Part shown: one piece after another, positions 9,638-17,818 of the stretch
How the letters are laid out: each line of letters opens with the position of its first letter
Numbering within the stretch: position 1 is the stretch's first letter
Source: Pararobbsia alpina
Lineage (GTDB): Bacteria > Pseudomonadota > Gammaproteobacteria > Burkholderiales > Burkholderiaceae
Direction of reading: 5' to 3'
DNA: 64,000 nucleotides
Assembly: GCF_902859895.1 (NCBI RefSeq)
Contig: NZ_CADIKM010000016.1
Location: 56,388-120,387, forward strand
Notes under the pieces: model-generated
The model's input: only the letters and a program-made list of their open reading frames with translations
What the model was told of the DNA's origin: nothing
The model's database searches: none
Made by a program: the position numbers and the translations under genes

Positions 9638-11139
9638 TCCGCGCACCCCTTCCCGTTACCGTCGTCACCGGCTTTCTCGGCGCGGGCAAGACGACGCTGC
9701 TCTCGAACCTGCTTCATGAAACGAAGGGGCGGCGTCTCGCGATCGTCGTCAACGAGTTCGGCGAGGTATCGATCGACGGCGCGCTGCTGCGCGATCATCA
9801 GCGCGGCACCGAGGTCCAGGTACAGGATGTCGCCAATGGCCTGCTCGCCTATGGCGACGATGCGCTGTTCATGCCCCTGATGGCGCAACTTCATGCGCGC
9901 CGAGATCTCATCGACCATGTGGTGATCGAGACCTCGGGACTCGCCGTGCCGACCGCGGTCATGGAGCGTCTGCAAAGCGACGCTCTGCTCGCCGAGCGCT
10001 TCGTGCTCGATGCGACGCTTGCCGTCGTCGATACGCCGCTGTTGCTCACAGGGCAGTTCGATCCCGTCGGCGTCGAGAACGCCGAGTCTCATGCGAGCAC
10101 GACGCTTTCCGCAACCGCCGCCACCGCCGCCTCGGTGGCCGAGCTCTTCCGATTGCAGATCAATCATGCGGACGTCGTGGTGCTCAACAAGATCGACGAT
10201 CTCGACAAGCGTGCGCTGATCGAGGCCGAAACCCGGATTCGCCGGCTCGCGCCGAACGTTCGCTTTATCGAACTCGCCCATCGTGCACGGCTCGATACGC
10301 GGCTCGCGCTGGGACTTCGCCTGCATCAGCCCGGCGAGGGGCGGCACAGCCATGCGCGCGGTGCCACGAGTAGCCAGGTCTATACCCAGGTCGCCTCGCT
10401 GCAGGCTTCGCCCGTGCTGAGCCGCAGGCTCGACGGGCACAGCCATTCCGGGCTCGCGCCGCATACGCACGGGCTCTTGAGCCACAAGCATTTTCACGAG
10501 CACGATCCGGGCTGGCAATCGTTCGTGCTGCATTCGCATGCGCCGCAGACCGAGGCGACGCTGCTCGCCGCGCTCGCGAAAACCGCGCAGGCCGAGCCTG
10601 TCATGCGAATCAAGGGGTTCGTGCACACGGCCGGCGATGGACGGCCGGTGCTGATCCAGGGGGTGCGCAGCCGGATCGGCGCGATTCGATCGGCTGCGGT
10701 GGTCCATGAGCATGATGATGCGCAGGCGCATGATCATGCGCATCGCGGTGATGGCGCGCACTCGCATGAACATGAACATGAGCACGGTCATGGTCACGAC
10801 CATAGGCATGATGACAGCCACAGTCATAGTCAGGACCATGGGCATGAGCACAGCCACAGTCATAGTCACGACCATGGGCACGAGCACGGCCATAGTCATA
10901 GTCACGACCATAGGCATGAGCACAGCCACAGTCATAGTCACGACCATGGACATGAGCACAGCCATGACCATGACCATGACGCCGACGATGATCAGCACCG
11001 ACTCGCCCATACAGATGTTTCCTCCAGCGCGGGCGCGGTGGCACACGCCGAGTCACAACTCGTGTTCATCGGCTACCACGCGTCGCGCAAGCGGGTCGCG
11101 GAGCTGGTCTCGGAGTTGACCGGCACGCTATGGCATTAG
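9634..11139 (+). CDS. cobW: CobW/COG0523 GTPase with histidine-rich tail, CxCC motif missing
   Basis: A 501-residue G3E-family P-loop GTPase. Walker A GFLGAGKTT is at residues 13-21, the SGL motif VVIETSGLA follows, and the base-specificity motif NKID is near residue 185. A CobW C-terminal domain lies around residues 325-365 and again at the extreme C-terminus (VFIGYHASRKRV). Between them sits a very long run dominated by His, Ser, Asp and Glu, encoded by 36-bp tandem repeats. COG0523 proteins normally carry GCxCC near residue 65-70; here the aligned position reads ANGLLAYGDD, so no cysteine ligand is present. Likely role: cobalt handling for the pathway, inferred from family and position. 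Its start overlaps cbiHJ as ATGA. Confidence 0.88.
   Translation: MIRAPLPVTVVTGFLGAGKTTLLSNLLHETKGRRLAIVVNEFGEVSIDGALLRDHQRGTEVQVQDVANGLLAYGDDALFMPLMAQLHARRDLIDHVVIETSGLAVPTAVMERLQSDALLAERFVLDATLAVVDTPLLLTGQFDPVGVENAESHASTTLSATAATAASVAELFRLQINHADVVVLNKIDDLDKRALIEAETRIRRLAPNVRFIELAHRARLDTRLALGLRLHQPGEGRHSHARGATSSQVYTQVASLQASPVLSRRLDGHSHSGLAPHTHGLLSHKHFHEHDPGWQSFVLHSHAPQTEATLLAALAKTAQAEPVMRIKGFVHTAGDGRPVLIQGVRSRIGAIRSAAVVHEHDDAQAHDHAHRGDGAHSHEHEHEHGHGHDHRHDDSHSHSQDHGHEHSHSHSHDHGHEHGHSHSHDHRHEHSHSHSHDHGHEHSHDHDHDADDDQHRLAHTDVSSSAGAVAHAESQLVFIGYHASRKRVAELVSELTGTLWH
10816..10959 (+). repeat. Four 36-bp tandem units coding the His-rich tail of CobW
   Basis: Units at 10816-10851, 10852-10887, 10888-10923 and 10924-10959, each differing from the next at only a few bases, encode the 12-residue period SHSHSHDHGHEH with small changes. 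Shorter partial copies flank them (about 10740-10815 and 10960-10985). The near identity of the units suggests recent unit gain or loss by slippage. Confidence 0.85.
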
Positions 11140-11220
11140 ACCCGCGCTAGGCCTGCACCAGCCCCACACCAGACCCTGCACCACTGCACGAATCACAGCA
11201 CCACGAACCAGGCAACCACG

Positions 11221-11823
11221 ATGAAGACCGACCCGGAATCGCATCAACGCATGACCCAACGCCGCAAGGAAGGCTTCGAAAAGAAGCTCGCCGCTGCCGA
11301 CCAGGAGAAGGGGCTGCTGATCGTCAACACGGGCAGCGGCAAGGGCAAGACGACCGCCGCGTTCGGCATGGCCGTGCGCGTGCTCGGCCATGGCATGAAA
11401 CTCGGGGTCGTGCAGTTCATCAAGGGTGCGCTGCACACGGCCGAGCGCGATTTCCTCGGCAGCGCGGCTCACTGCGACTTCGTGACGATGGGCGACGGCT
11501 ATACCTGGAACACGCAGGACCGCGACGCCGATATGGCGACCGCACGCAAGGGCTGGGAATCGGCCGCGCGGATGATCCTCAGTGGCGACTACCAGATGGT
11601 CGTGCTCGACGAACTCAATATCGTGCTCAAGTACGAGTACCTGTCGATCGACGAGGTCCTCGATGTATTCAGCCGGCGACCCGCGATGCTGCACGTCGTC
11701 GTGACGGGCCGCCATGCCCCCGACAAGCTGATCGAGGCAGCCGATCTCGTCACGGAGATGCGCCTCGTCAAGCACCCGTACCGCGAGCAGCACGTCAAGG
11801 CTCAGCGCGGTGTCGAGTTCTAG
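11221..11823 (+). CDS. cobO: Cob(I)yrinic acid a,c-diamide adenosyltransferase (CobA/CobO type)
   Basis: A 200-residue protein with the P-loop NTGSGKGKTTAAFGMA at about residues 36-51 and the family segments GVVQFIKGA, WNTQDRDAD and VLDELNIVLKYEYL. It moves the adenosyl group of ATP to Co(I) of the corrinoid. The first 30 residues are charged and match the family's N-terminal helix. It starts 81 bases after cobW, the only real gap in the cluster before cobB, so it may have its own ribosome loading. No cobalamin riboswitch was recognised in that gap. The stop is 3 bases before cobB. Confidence 0.93.
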   Translation: MKTDPESHQRMTQRRKEGFEKKLAAADQEKGLLIVNTGSGKGKTTAAFGMAVRVLGHGMKLGVVQFIKGALHTAERDFLGSAAHCDFVTMGDGYTWNTQDRDADMATARKGWESAARMILSGDYQMVVLDELNIVLKYEYLSIDEVLDVFSRRPAMLHVVVTGRHAPDKLIEAADLVTEMRLVKHPYREQHVKAQRGVEF

Positions 11824-11826
11824 ACG

Positions 11827-13167
11827 ATGACGGCCTGCCCAGCACTGTTCATCAGTGCACCCGCTTCCGGCCAGGGCAAGACGACGCTCACCGCCGGGCT
11901 CGCGCGCCTGCACCGGCGATTGGGGCGCCGCGTGCGCGTGTTCAAGACCGGTCCGGACTTCCTGGACCCGATGATTCTCGGCCGCGCGGCCGGTACGCCG
12001 GTCTACTCGCTCGACCTCTGGATGGTCGGCGAAGCCGCCTGCCGTCAATTGCTCGAGGAGGCCGCGCAAACGGCCGATGTGATTCTCGTCGAAGGGGTGA
12101 TGGGTCTGTTCGACGGCACGCCGAGCAGCGCCGATCTCGCAGCCGCGTTCGGCATTCCCGTCGCCGCCGTGATCTCCGCGCAATCGCTCGCGCAGACCTT
12201 CGGAGCGATCGCGTTCGGACTCGCGCGATTCAGGCCCGACCTGCCATTTCATGGCGTACTCGCCAATCGCACCGGCTCGCCGCGCCATGCGGACATGGTT
12301 CGCGAAAGCCTGCCATCCGATATTCGCTGGCTCGGACATGTGCCGGCGGATCGGCATATCGAATTGCCCGACCGGCACCTCGGTCTCGTGCAGGCCAATG
12401 AGATCGACGACCTCGAAGTGCGCCTCGAACGCGCCGCGGATGCGCTTGCCGGCACCCAGCTTGCCGACCTGCCGCCTCCTGTCGAGTTCGGTCATCCGGC
12501 CGCCGCGCCGCGTGCGGCACGCGTGCCGCACCTCGCCGGCCTGCGCATCGCCGTCGCGCGAGACGATGCATTCTCGTTCATCTACCCCGCGAATCTCGAT
12601 CTCCTCGCGGCACTCGGCGCGCAGATCGAGTACTTCTCGCCGCTCGACGACGAGCCGGTACCCGCGCACGCGGACGCACTCTACCTGCCTGGCGGTTATC
12701 CGGAGCTCCATGCGCCGTTGCTTGCGCGCAATCATCGCAGTGCCGCATCGATCCGCGCGCATGCCAATGCGGGCCGGCGCATCGTCGCCGAATGCGGTGG
12801 CATGCTCTATCTGCTCGATTCGCTCACCGACAAGGTAGGGAGGACAACGCCCATGCTCGGACTCATGCCGGGCGATGCAACACTCGCGGCGCGCTTCGTC
12901 TCGCTCGGCATGCAACAGCAACACGGCCGTCTCGGCACCCTGACGGGACACACCTTTCACTACTCCCGGCTCGTGACACCGCTCGAGCCCGTGGGCCATG
13001 CGATGCATCCAGTCACGCATCTGCGCGGCGAAGCCATCTTCCATCACGGGTCGATCGTCGCGAGTTATATGCATGCCTACTGGCCGTCCAATCCCGCATT
13101 CGCGGCCTCGTTGTTCAAGGATGCTCCGGGCGAACTGCGAGCCACGGCCACCGGCACGGCGGCATAG
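11827..13167 (+). CDS. cobB: Cobyrinate a,c-diamide synthase CobB/CbiA
   Basis: A 446-residue two-domain amidotransferase. The N-terminal dethiobiotin-synthetase-like domain has the P-loop SAPASGQGKTT (residues 10-20) and FKTGPDFLDPM. The C-terminal class I glutaminase-like domain has LYLPGGYPEL and the nucleophile Cys323 in AECGGMLYLL, then HTFHYSR. It amidates the a and c side chains with glutamine and ATP. Only 3 bases separate it from cobO, so the two are almost certainly co-transcribed. The length is normal. Which substrate is preferred (cobyrinate or hydrogenobyrinate) cannot be read from sequence; the early-cobalt genes nearby favour cobyrinate. Confidence 0.93.
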   Translation: MTACPALFISAPASGQGKTTLTAGLARLHRRLGRRVRVFKTGPDFLDPMILGRAAGTPVYSLDLWMVGEAACRQLLEEAAQTADVILVEGVMGLFDGTPSSADLAAAFGIPVAAVISAQSLAQTFGAIAFGLARFRPDLPFHGVLANRTGSPRHADMVRESLPSDIRWLGHVPADRHIELPDRHLGLVQANEIDDLEVRLERAADALAGTQLADLPPPVEFGHPAAAPRAARVPHLAGLRIAVARDDAFSFIYPANLDLLAALGAQIEYFSPLDDEPVPAHADALYLPGGYPELHAPLLARNHRSAASIRAHANAGRRIVAECGGMLYLLDSLTDKVGRTTPMLGLMPGDATLAARFVSLGMQQQHGRLGTLTGHTFHYSRLVTPLEPVGHAMHPVTHLRGEAIFHHGSIVASYMHAYWPSNPAFAASLFKDAPGELRATATGTAA

Positions 13168-13210
13168 CGGTAACCTGGTTCAGCGATCCCACCTTCCCTG
13201 CTTTCTCACG

Positions 13211-13426
13211 ATGATCACCGCACTCGACTCTTCGATCGCCCTCGCGAAAACACTTGAACCCGTCGGCTCGCCCTGTACGGATGTCTGCAAGCTCGATGCA
13301 CAGACGGGCTATTGCAATGGCTGCATGAGGACGCGCGAGGAGATCAAGGCATGGAAGACCCTGCCCGACGGAGAAAAACTGCGCGTGTTCGAACTATTGC
13401 TCGACCGGCAATCACGACGCTCATGA
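13211..13426 (+). CDS. DUF1289 family small cysteine protein
   Basis: A 71-residue protein with the DUF1289 pattern: SPCTDVCKLD, then GYCNGCMRTREEI, and a W in KAWKTLPD. The four cysteines probably bind a metal or cluster. The ATG at 13211 is chosen because the family signature begins about 20 residues later; an in-frame extension upstream lies inside cobB and is compositionally a shadow. It sits 43 bases after cobB and may be read with it. Function is not known. Confidence 0.8.
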   Translation: MITALDSSIALAKTLEPVGSPCTDVCKLDAQTGYCNGCMRTREEIKAWKTLPDGEKLRVFELLLDRQSRRS

Positions 13427-13512
13427 AGCGGGTAAAGGCCAGGCCTCGATGAGCCGCGCATTCGCAATAGGGCTGGGCATACACGTCACCCCTCATGTCA
13501 GGCCGAGCCCAT

Positions 13513-14556
13513 CTATGCCAGTTCATCGTTCGTTGACGCATGCCATTTTTCGGCCCTGAACCGGCTCGGCGCCATGCCGGCCGTTCGCGTGAAGAACCGG
13601 CTGAACGCACTGATCGATCCGAAGTGCACGCGATCCGCGATCTCACTAATTGGCAGACTCGTATGCAGGAGCAAGGCACGCGCTTCTCCCATACGCGCCT
13701 GGATCAGCAAGTCCTGGAACGGGACGTCTTCAGCACGAAGCCGCCGCAACAACGTCCAGCGCGAGATCTCGAGTTCATCGCAAAGGCGCTGTTGCAAGCT
13801 TGCCGTGGACTGATCGTTTGAACCATCGTGCAGCCAGTCGCGCAGATGCTGTGCAACAGTTTTCGCAAACGATCCGCTGTCGCGAATCTGTTCGCGCAGG
13901 CACGTTGCGGCACGCTGCTGAATTCCGGCGAGCACGCCATTGAAACGCTCGAACCGCTCATCGAGTCTGTTCGAGAAAAGTACCAACTGGTTGTGCGACT
14001 GATAATACGTGACTCGCGTACGAAACGTTTCGTTCCATGACGCATGCCTGTCCAGCGGCGCGCCGGTTATCCGTAACTCGCCGATATGGGAAGACGGATC
14101 GTAGAAACGCGCAATGCCCGCCAATGTCGCGAAGTTTCCGAGCGCGCAACTCGTCGCACGATCCACGCCTTCGAGCACGTAGTCGAACGCCATGCGATCG
14201 CTCGTTTCCTGCACCAACACCCAATCGACGTTGCCGATCAAATCCCGATATTTGACGTAGTGCCACAACGCCTCGCGCAACGTGCCGCTATTGCACACCA
14301 CACCCGCCAGTTCCGGAAACGGCCATAGTCGCACCGCGACGTCAGGACGCAAGGCCTCATCGGTCAGAGGCCAGTTCTCAGTCAGTTTCAGCAAGCGCAC
14401 ATGCTTGTCGCCACTGACCCTCCCCCGCGGGGCATCGATGATCCTTTCATCGATGCTGATCGCCCTGCTCAACGCATGTCGGTCGTAACCCTGTCGCTCC
14501 GCGAGAAGCCATCGATACAGCGTGGCCGATACGGTCTTCTGCCCAAGTACCATCAT
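13513..14556 (-). CDS. AraC-family transcriptional regulator
   Basis: A 347-residue regulator. The N-terminal 200 residues resemble the arabinose-binding-like domain found in OruR/ArgR-type AraC proteins. The C-terminal 90 residues form the double helix-turn-helix: SLQQRLCDELEISRWTLLRRL and then LPISEIADRVHFGSISAFSRFFTRTAGMAPSRFR, which is the AraC signature. The likely target is the divergent GH3 glycosidase gene starting 345 bases away, since palindromes lie between them; this is inference. The inducer is unknown. Confidence 0.88.
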   Translation of the reverse strand: MMVLGQKTVSATLYRWLLAERQGYDRHALSRAISIDERIIDAPRGRVSGDKHVRLLKLTENWPLTDEALRPDVAVRLWPFPELAGVVCNSGTLREALWHYVKYRDLIGNVDWVLVQETSDRMAFDYVLEGVDRATSCALGNFATLAGIARFYDPSSHIGELRITGAPLDRHASWNETFRTRVTYYQSHNQLVLFSNRLDERFERFNGVLAGIQQRAATCLREQIRDSGSFAKTVAQHLRDWLHDGSNDQSTASLQQRLCDELEISRWTLLRRLRAEDVPFQDLLIQARMGEARALLLHTSLPISEIADRVHFGSISAFSRFFTRTAGMAPSRFRAEKWHASTNDELA

Positions 14557-14900
14557 TCTTCCCCGCCGGTCATCGTCACGTCTTCCATGCTCGATGCAGA
14601 GCGATCAATCCGCGCATTCACTTAGCCCAGGCGATCAAGTCGTGCTCCCTGAGATCAAATGACTGCATCGCTTCTTCATTAGAGTTCTCTAATTAGTACA
14701 GCAAAGTCTCTACTAAAAGTAGGCTGCTTAAGCTATTTCACAATTCACCGCCTCTACTCGCCTGGCGGAAACCTCCTGGAGCGGAATCGGGCGCACTCAC
14801 TGGCTGTGCGTCGTTGATGTCTATTGAAGATTGGGCAATGGATTTTCCGGCAGCTTAAAAGCCCAATTATTGGTACGGTCACGTCTTAAATGAGGATAGG
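14557..14900. other. 344-bp divergent intergenic region, AraC regulator / GH3 lipoprotein
   Basis: No gene is visible. The stretch is A+T-richer than its flanks, holds two adjacent inverted repeats (14679-14716), and must contain promoters for both genes. A Shine-Dalgarno GAGG at 14892-14895 serves the GH3 gene at 14901. Confidence 0.7.
14679..14716. promoter_or_regulatory. Two adjacent inverted repeats, candidate operator
   Basis: TTAGAG-TT-CTCTAA occupies 14679-14692. Directly after it, TTAGTA-N12-TACTAA occupies 14693-14716. Both share TTAG/CTAA ends. They sit about 125 bases from the AraC start and 185 from the GH3 start. An operator role is inferred from symmetry and position only. Confidence 0.45.
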
Positions 14901-17243
14901 ATGACTAACATTTTTATCAATTCGGGGTTGTGTTTGTATTCGAAGCGCACATTGGTCGCCACTGCGTGCTGTGCCACGGTACTGATTGCCGCATGTGGTG
15001 GCGGTAGTGACTCCAGTCCCGCGTCGGGCGATGTCGCGACTTCGGTACGCGGCTCAACCAATAGTGGGATCCCGCCGGACAGGATCTCGCCGGACAATCT
15101 CGAGAACGCTGCGGCTCAACGCGCCGCGGCTCTCGTTTCGCAACTCACGATCTCGGAGAAGATTCAGCTCGTTCACGGCACTGGCATCCCGGTTCTCGGC
15201 CTGGGTACGGTTCCGCCGGGCACACCGCTCGGTACCGGCTATATTCCCGGCATCCCGCGACTGGGCATTCCGGCAATTGCCGCCACGGATGCCTCCTCAG
15301 GCGTGAACACGCCGAGCGGCCGTTCGACGCCTCTGCCCGCTCCCATTGCATTGGCCGCGAGTTGGGACCCGCAACTCGCAACGGAATACGGCGCACACAT
15401 CGCCACCGAACTGCGCGCACTCGGATTCGCGGAGGGCCTCGGTAATGGCATCAATCTCGCACGCGAGCCGCGCAACGGCCGCACATTCGAATACCTGGGA
15501 GAAGACCCCGTGCTCGCCGGCACACTGAGTGCCGCGCGCACCTTGGGTACGCAGTCGAAAAAAGTGATCGAGACTGTCAAACACTATGCACTGAATAACC
15601 AGGAAACAAATCGCTCTGTCAGCAACTCCGTAGTCGATGAACGCACGCTGCGCGAAACGGAGCTGCTCGCATTCGAGATCGCAATCAAGGAAGGCAAGCC
15701 CGGCAACGTCATGTGTTCGCACAACAAGGTCAACGGAATATACGCCTGCGAAAACCCCACGCTTCTCAACGACATCCTGAAGAAGGAGTGGGGCTTCAAG
15801 GGGATCGTGCAGTCAGACTGGGGCGCGACACACAGCACCGAAGCCGCCGCGCTCGCAGGGCTCGACGAAGAACAGCCCGGCGCTCCCGCCGGTGTTTCAT
15901 CGGTTGCTGCCCTGCTCGGCATGAGCTATTTCGGCGACAAGCTCACGGATGCTGTCGTGTCGGGCAGTGTGCCAATGGCGCGACTCGACGATATGGTCTC
16001 GCGAAAGCTGGCCGTGATGGCGAAGGTGGGCCTGCTCGATTCCCCACCGCCGTCGCAAGGGGCAATCGACGAAGCCGCCGGCTCCGCGATGGCACTGAAA
16101 GTCGCGCAGCAGACAGCCGTCCTGCTGAAAAACGATGCGCCGGCCAATAGTACGCAAGCCGTGCTGCCGCTGTCGGCTGCCGGCCTTTCGTCCATCGTCG
16201 TCATCGGCGGCCATGCGGATGCGGGTGTGCTCTCGGGCGGCGGAGCAGGCGGTGTGCGGCCTTATGACGGCAACGCGGTCGACGATTGCGTCTCTATAGT
16301 CCCGTTCGGTTGTGCGACCTGGTACAAATCGTCACCGCTCTTCGCGATCGTAGCGAAGGCTCCAAACGCGACGGTGTCTTACCTCGACGGCAGGAACCTC
16401 ACCGCAGCGGCCAAGGCCGCCGCCAATGCCGATGTCACCATCGTATTCGCCACGCAAGCGCAGAGCGAGACCCGTGACCTTGCCAGCCTGAGCCTGCCCG
16501 ACTTCCGTGCCGATCCGGGCAATCAGCGCTACGATCAGAATGAGTTGATCGGCGTCGTCGCCCTAAAATCAAAGCGCACCGTGGTCGTGCTCGAAAACGG
16601 CAGCCCAGTTCTGATGCCATGGATCGCCAATGTGCATGCCGTCCTCGAAACCTGGTATCCGGGCATACAAGGGGGACAAGCCATCGCAGATCTGCTGTTC
16701 GGCGACGTCAATCCGTCCGGCAAGCTTCCGATCTCGTTTCCCATGCGCGATGCCGATCTGCCCCAGCCGGAGATTTCGAAAGTCGATTTCAACGTCAAGT
16801 ACAGCGAAGGCCTGCTGATGGGTTACCGGTGGTATGACGCGAAACTGATCGAGCCACTGTTTCCGTTCGGGCACGGGCTGTCCTATACGACATTCTCGTA
16901 CTCAGCCATGCAATCGAACGCTTCGCCCGAAGGCGACGTGACCGTGAGCTTCAGCGTGACGAACACGGGGCGCCGCGCCGGGGCCGAGGTGGCACAGGTG
17001 TATGCGAAATTGCCGGCGGGGCTTGGCGAGCCGCCCAAGCGGCTGGTCGGCTGGAAGAAGGTCATGCTTGGCGCAGGTGAAACACAGCAGGTCAGCATCA
17101 CCATTCCTTCACAGCGTCTCGCGACCTGGGACACTGAGCACCATGCATGGAAAGTCAATGCCGGTAGTTACACACTGCTGGCGGCAGGCTCCTCGAGCGA
17201 GGTCGGCGCACTTGCCAGCAACGTGTCGTTGAATGCCCGCTGA
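14901..17243 (+). CDS. Glycoside hydrolase family 3 (beta-glucosidase type), lipoprotein
   Basis: A 780-residue exported enzyme. The N-terminus has a hydrophobic segment ending in the lipobox-like LIAAC, with Cys32 followed by GGG, so it is probably lipid-anchored. The GH3 N-domain has EPRNGRTFEYLGEDP, VKHYALNNQE and the nucleophile Asp306 in GIVQSDWGATHS. The C-domain follows (LLKNDAP, VVIGGHADAG), then a fibronectin-III-like domain (AEVAQVYAKLP...PPKRLVGW). It should remove terminal beta-glucosyl or similar residues at the cell surface or in the periplasm; the exact sugar cannot be deduced. It has a good ribosome site (GAGG, five bases before ATG). It stands alone, divergent from an AraC regulator. 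Confidence 0.9.
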   Translation: MTNIFINSGLCLYSKRTLVATACCATVLIAACGGGSDSSPASGDVATSVRGSTNSGIPPDRISPDNLENAAAQRAAALVSQLTISEKIQLVHGTGIPVLGLGTVPPGTPLGTGYIPGIPRLGIPAIAATDASSGVNTPSGRSTPLPAPIALAASWDPQLATEYGAHIATELRALGFAEGLGNGINLAREPRNGRTFEYLGEDPVLAGTLSAARTLGTQSKKVIETVKHYALNNQETNRSVSNSVVDERTLRETELLAFEIAIKEGKPGNVMCSHNKVNGIYACENPTLLNDILKKEWGFKGIVQSDWGATHSTEAAALAGLDEEQPGAPAGVSSVAALLGMSYFGDKLTDAVVSGSVPMARLDDMVSRKLAVMAKVGLLDSPPPSQGAIDEAAGSAMALKVAQQTAVLLKNDAPANSTQAVLPLSAAGLSSIVVIGGHADAGVLSGGGAGGVRPYDGNAVDDCVSIVPFGCATWYKSSPLFAIVAKAPNATVSYLDGRNLTAAAKAAANADVTIVFATQAQSETRDLASLSLPDFRADPGNQRYDQNELIGVVALKSKRTVVVLENGSPVLMPWIANVHAVLETWYPGIQGGQAIADLLFGDVNPSGKLPISFPMRDADLPQPEISKVDFNVKYSEGLLMGYRWYDAKLIEPLFPFGHGLSYTTFSYSAMQSNASPEGDVTVSFSVTNTGRRAGAEVAQVYAKLPAGLGEPPKRLVGWKKVMLGAGETQQVSITIPSQRLATWDTEHHAWKVNAGSYTLLAAGSSSEVGALASNVSLNAR

Positions 17244-17818
17244 ACGCTGAACGCTGACCCACGCATTTGCCAGTTCTCCGGCCCCGCTCGAATCGGAGCG
17301 ACAAGGGTTCAATATCCGGGACGCGGGAACTGGCAAACGCATCGCACTCGCACAGGCCGTCCCTCCCCCCACGCACAGCCTCGCCTCGCCTCCAGGACAG
17401 CCGTCATATGTGTCCACGCCACGAGCAGATCGCCGACAAAGCTGACAAACTGAAAGCATAAGTCACCCCGGATCGCACGCGGCCGCATCGCCGCATGTTC
17501 GGTATCGCTCAGTCGCGCACATTTTTATGCTTGTTTCGTGCGCAAGCAAACGATCTGTTTCGCTTCAAACGGCTACGCTCACCCAGTAACTGCGCGATCA
17601 CTCCAGAAAGAAAGGGGATGGTGATCCGCGTACGTCTCTATATCCCCGGCTTCCTTGAATCAAGCAGAAGGACACCACCGTGCCGCACGTTTCAGGCGCA
17701 CGTTGCCTACGCGCGTCTATTAACCCCCGTTTATCCAGACGTGGCAGTCAGGCACTTATTTCTGGCTTAGGCTGTTGGTGTTTCACCCCTGAAACGTGGT
17801 ACTAACCGGACTGAAAAG
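17244..17818. other. 575-bp intergenic region after the GH3 gene
   Basis: No convincing gene. Short open frames here have no recognisable motifs and coding-like third-position GC is lost after about 17460. It contains the large inverted repeat at 17263-17340 and presumably the rpfF promoter in its A+T-rich right half (17500-17818). Confidence 0.6.
17263..17340. repeat. Long inverted repeat with inner hairpin, possible terminator
   Basis: The arms TTTGCCAGTTC (17266-17276) and GAACTGGCAAA (17327-17337) match perfectly over 11 bases and extend to GC/GC with one mismatch. Inside the 50-base loop is a second hairpin, CGCTC-N6-GAGCG (17285-17300). It begins 20 bases after the GH3 stop. No T-run follows, so a plain Rho-independent terminator is uncertain. 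Confidence 0.5.

Noticed and set aside
10816..10959. CRISPR array suspected from regular 36-bp units
   Set aside because: Units abut without spacers and are in-frame coding sequence. The 54-bp and 12-bp repeats fail for the same reason.
10610..11056. Minus-strand frame with HRDHDYGR-like repeats
   Set aside because: A by-product of the 36-bp repeats that code the CobW His tail.
11140..11220. Cobalamin riboswitch before cobO
   Set aside because: The 81-base gap is too short and I saw no B12-box-like sequence or the needed helices.
11128..13074. Long (648-codon) minus-strand open frame opposite cobO and cobB
   Set aside because: It is the high-GC mirror of two well-supported genes, is rich in Arg/His/Glu/Ala, and has no domain motif.
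17277..17340. tRNA-like segment (GGGTTCAATATCC resembles a T loop)
   Set aside because: No acceptor stem, no anticodon arm, no D arm fit; explained better by the inverted repeat.
17495..17770. 91-codon open frame before rpfF
   Set aside because: No ribosome site, no motif, and DNA composition like non-coding flanks; more likely promoter and leader of rpfF.
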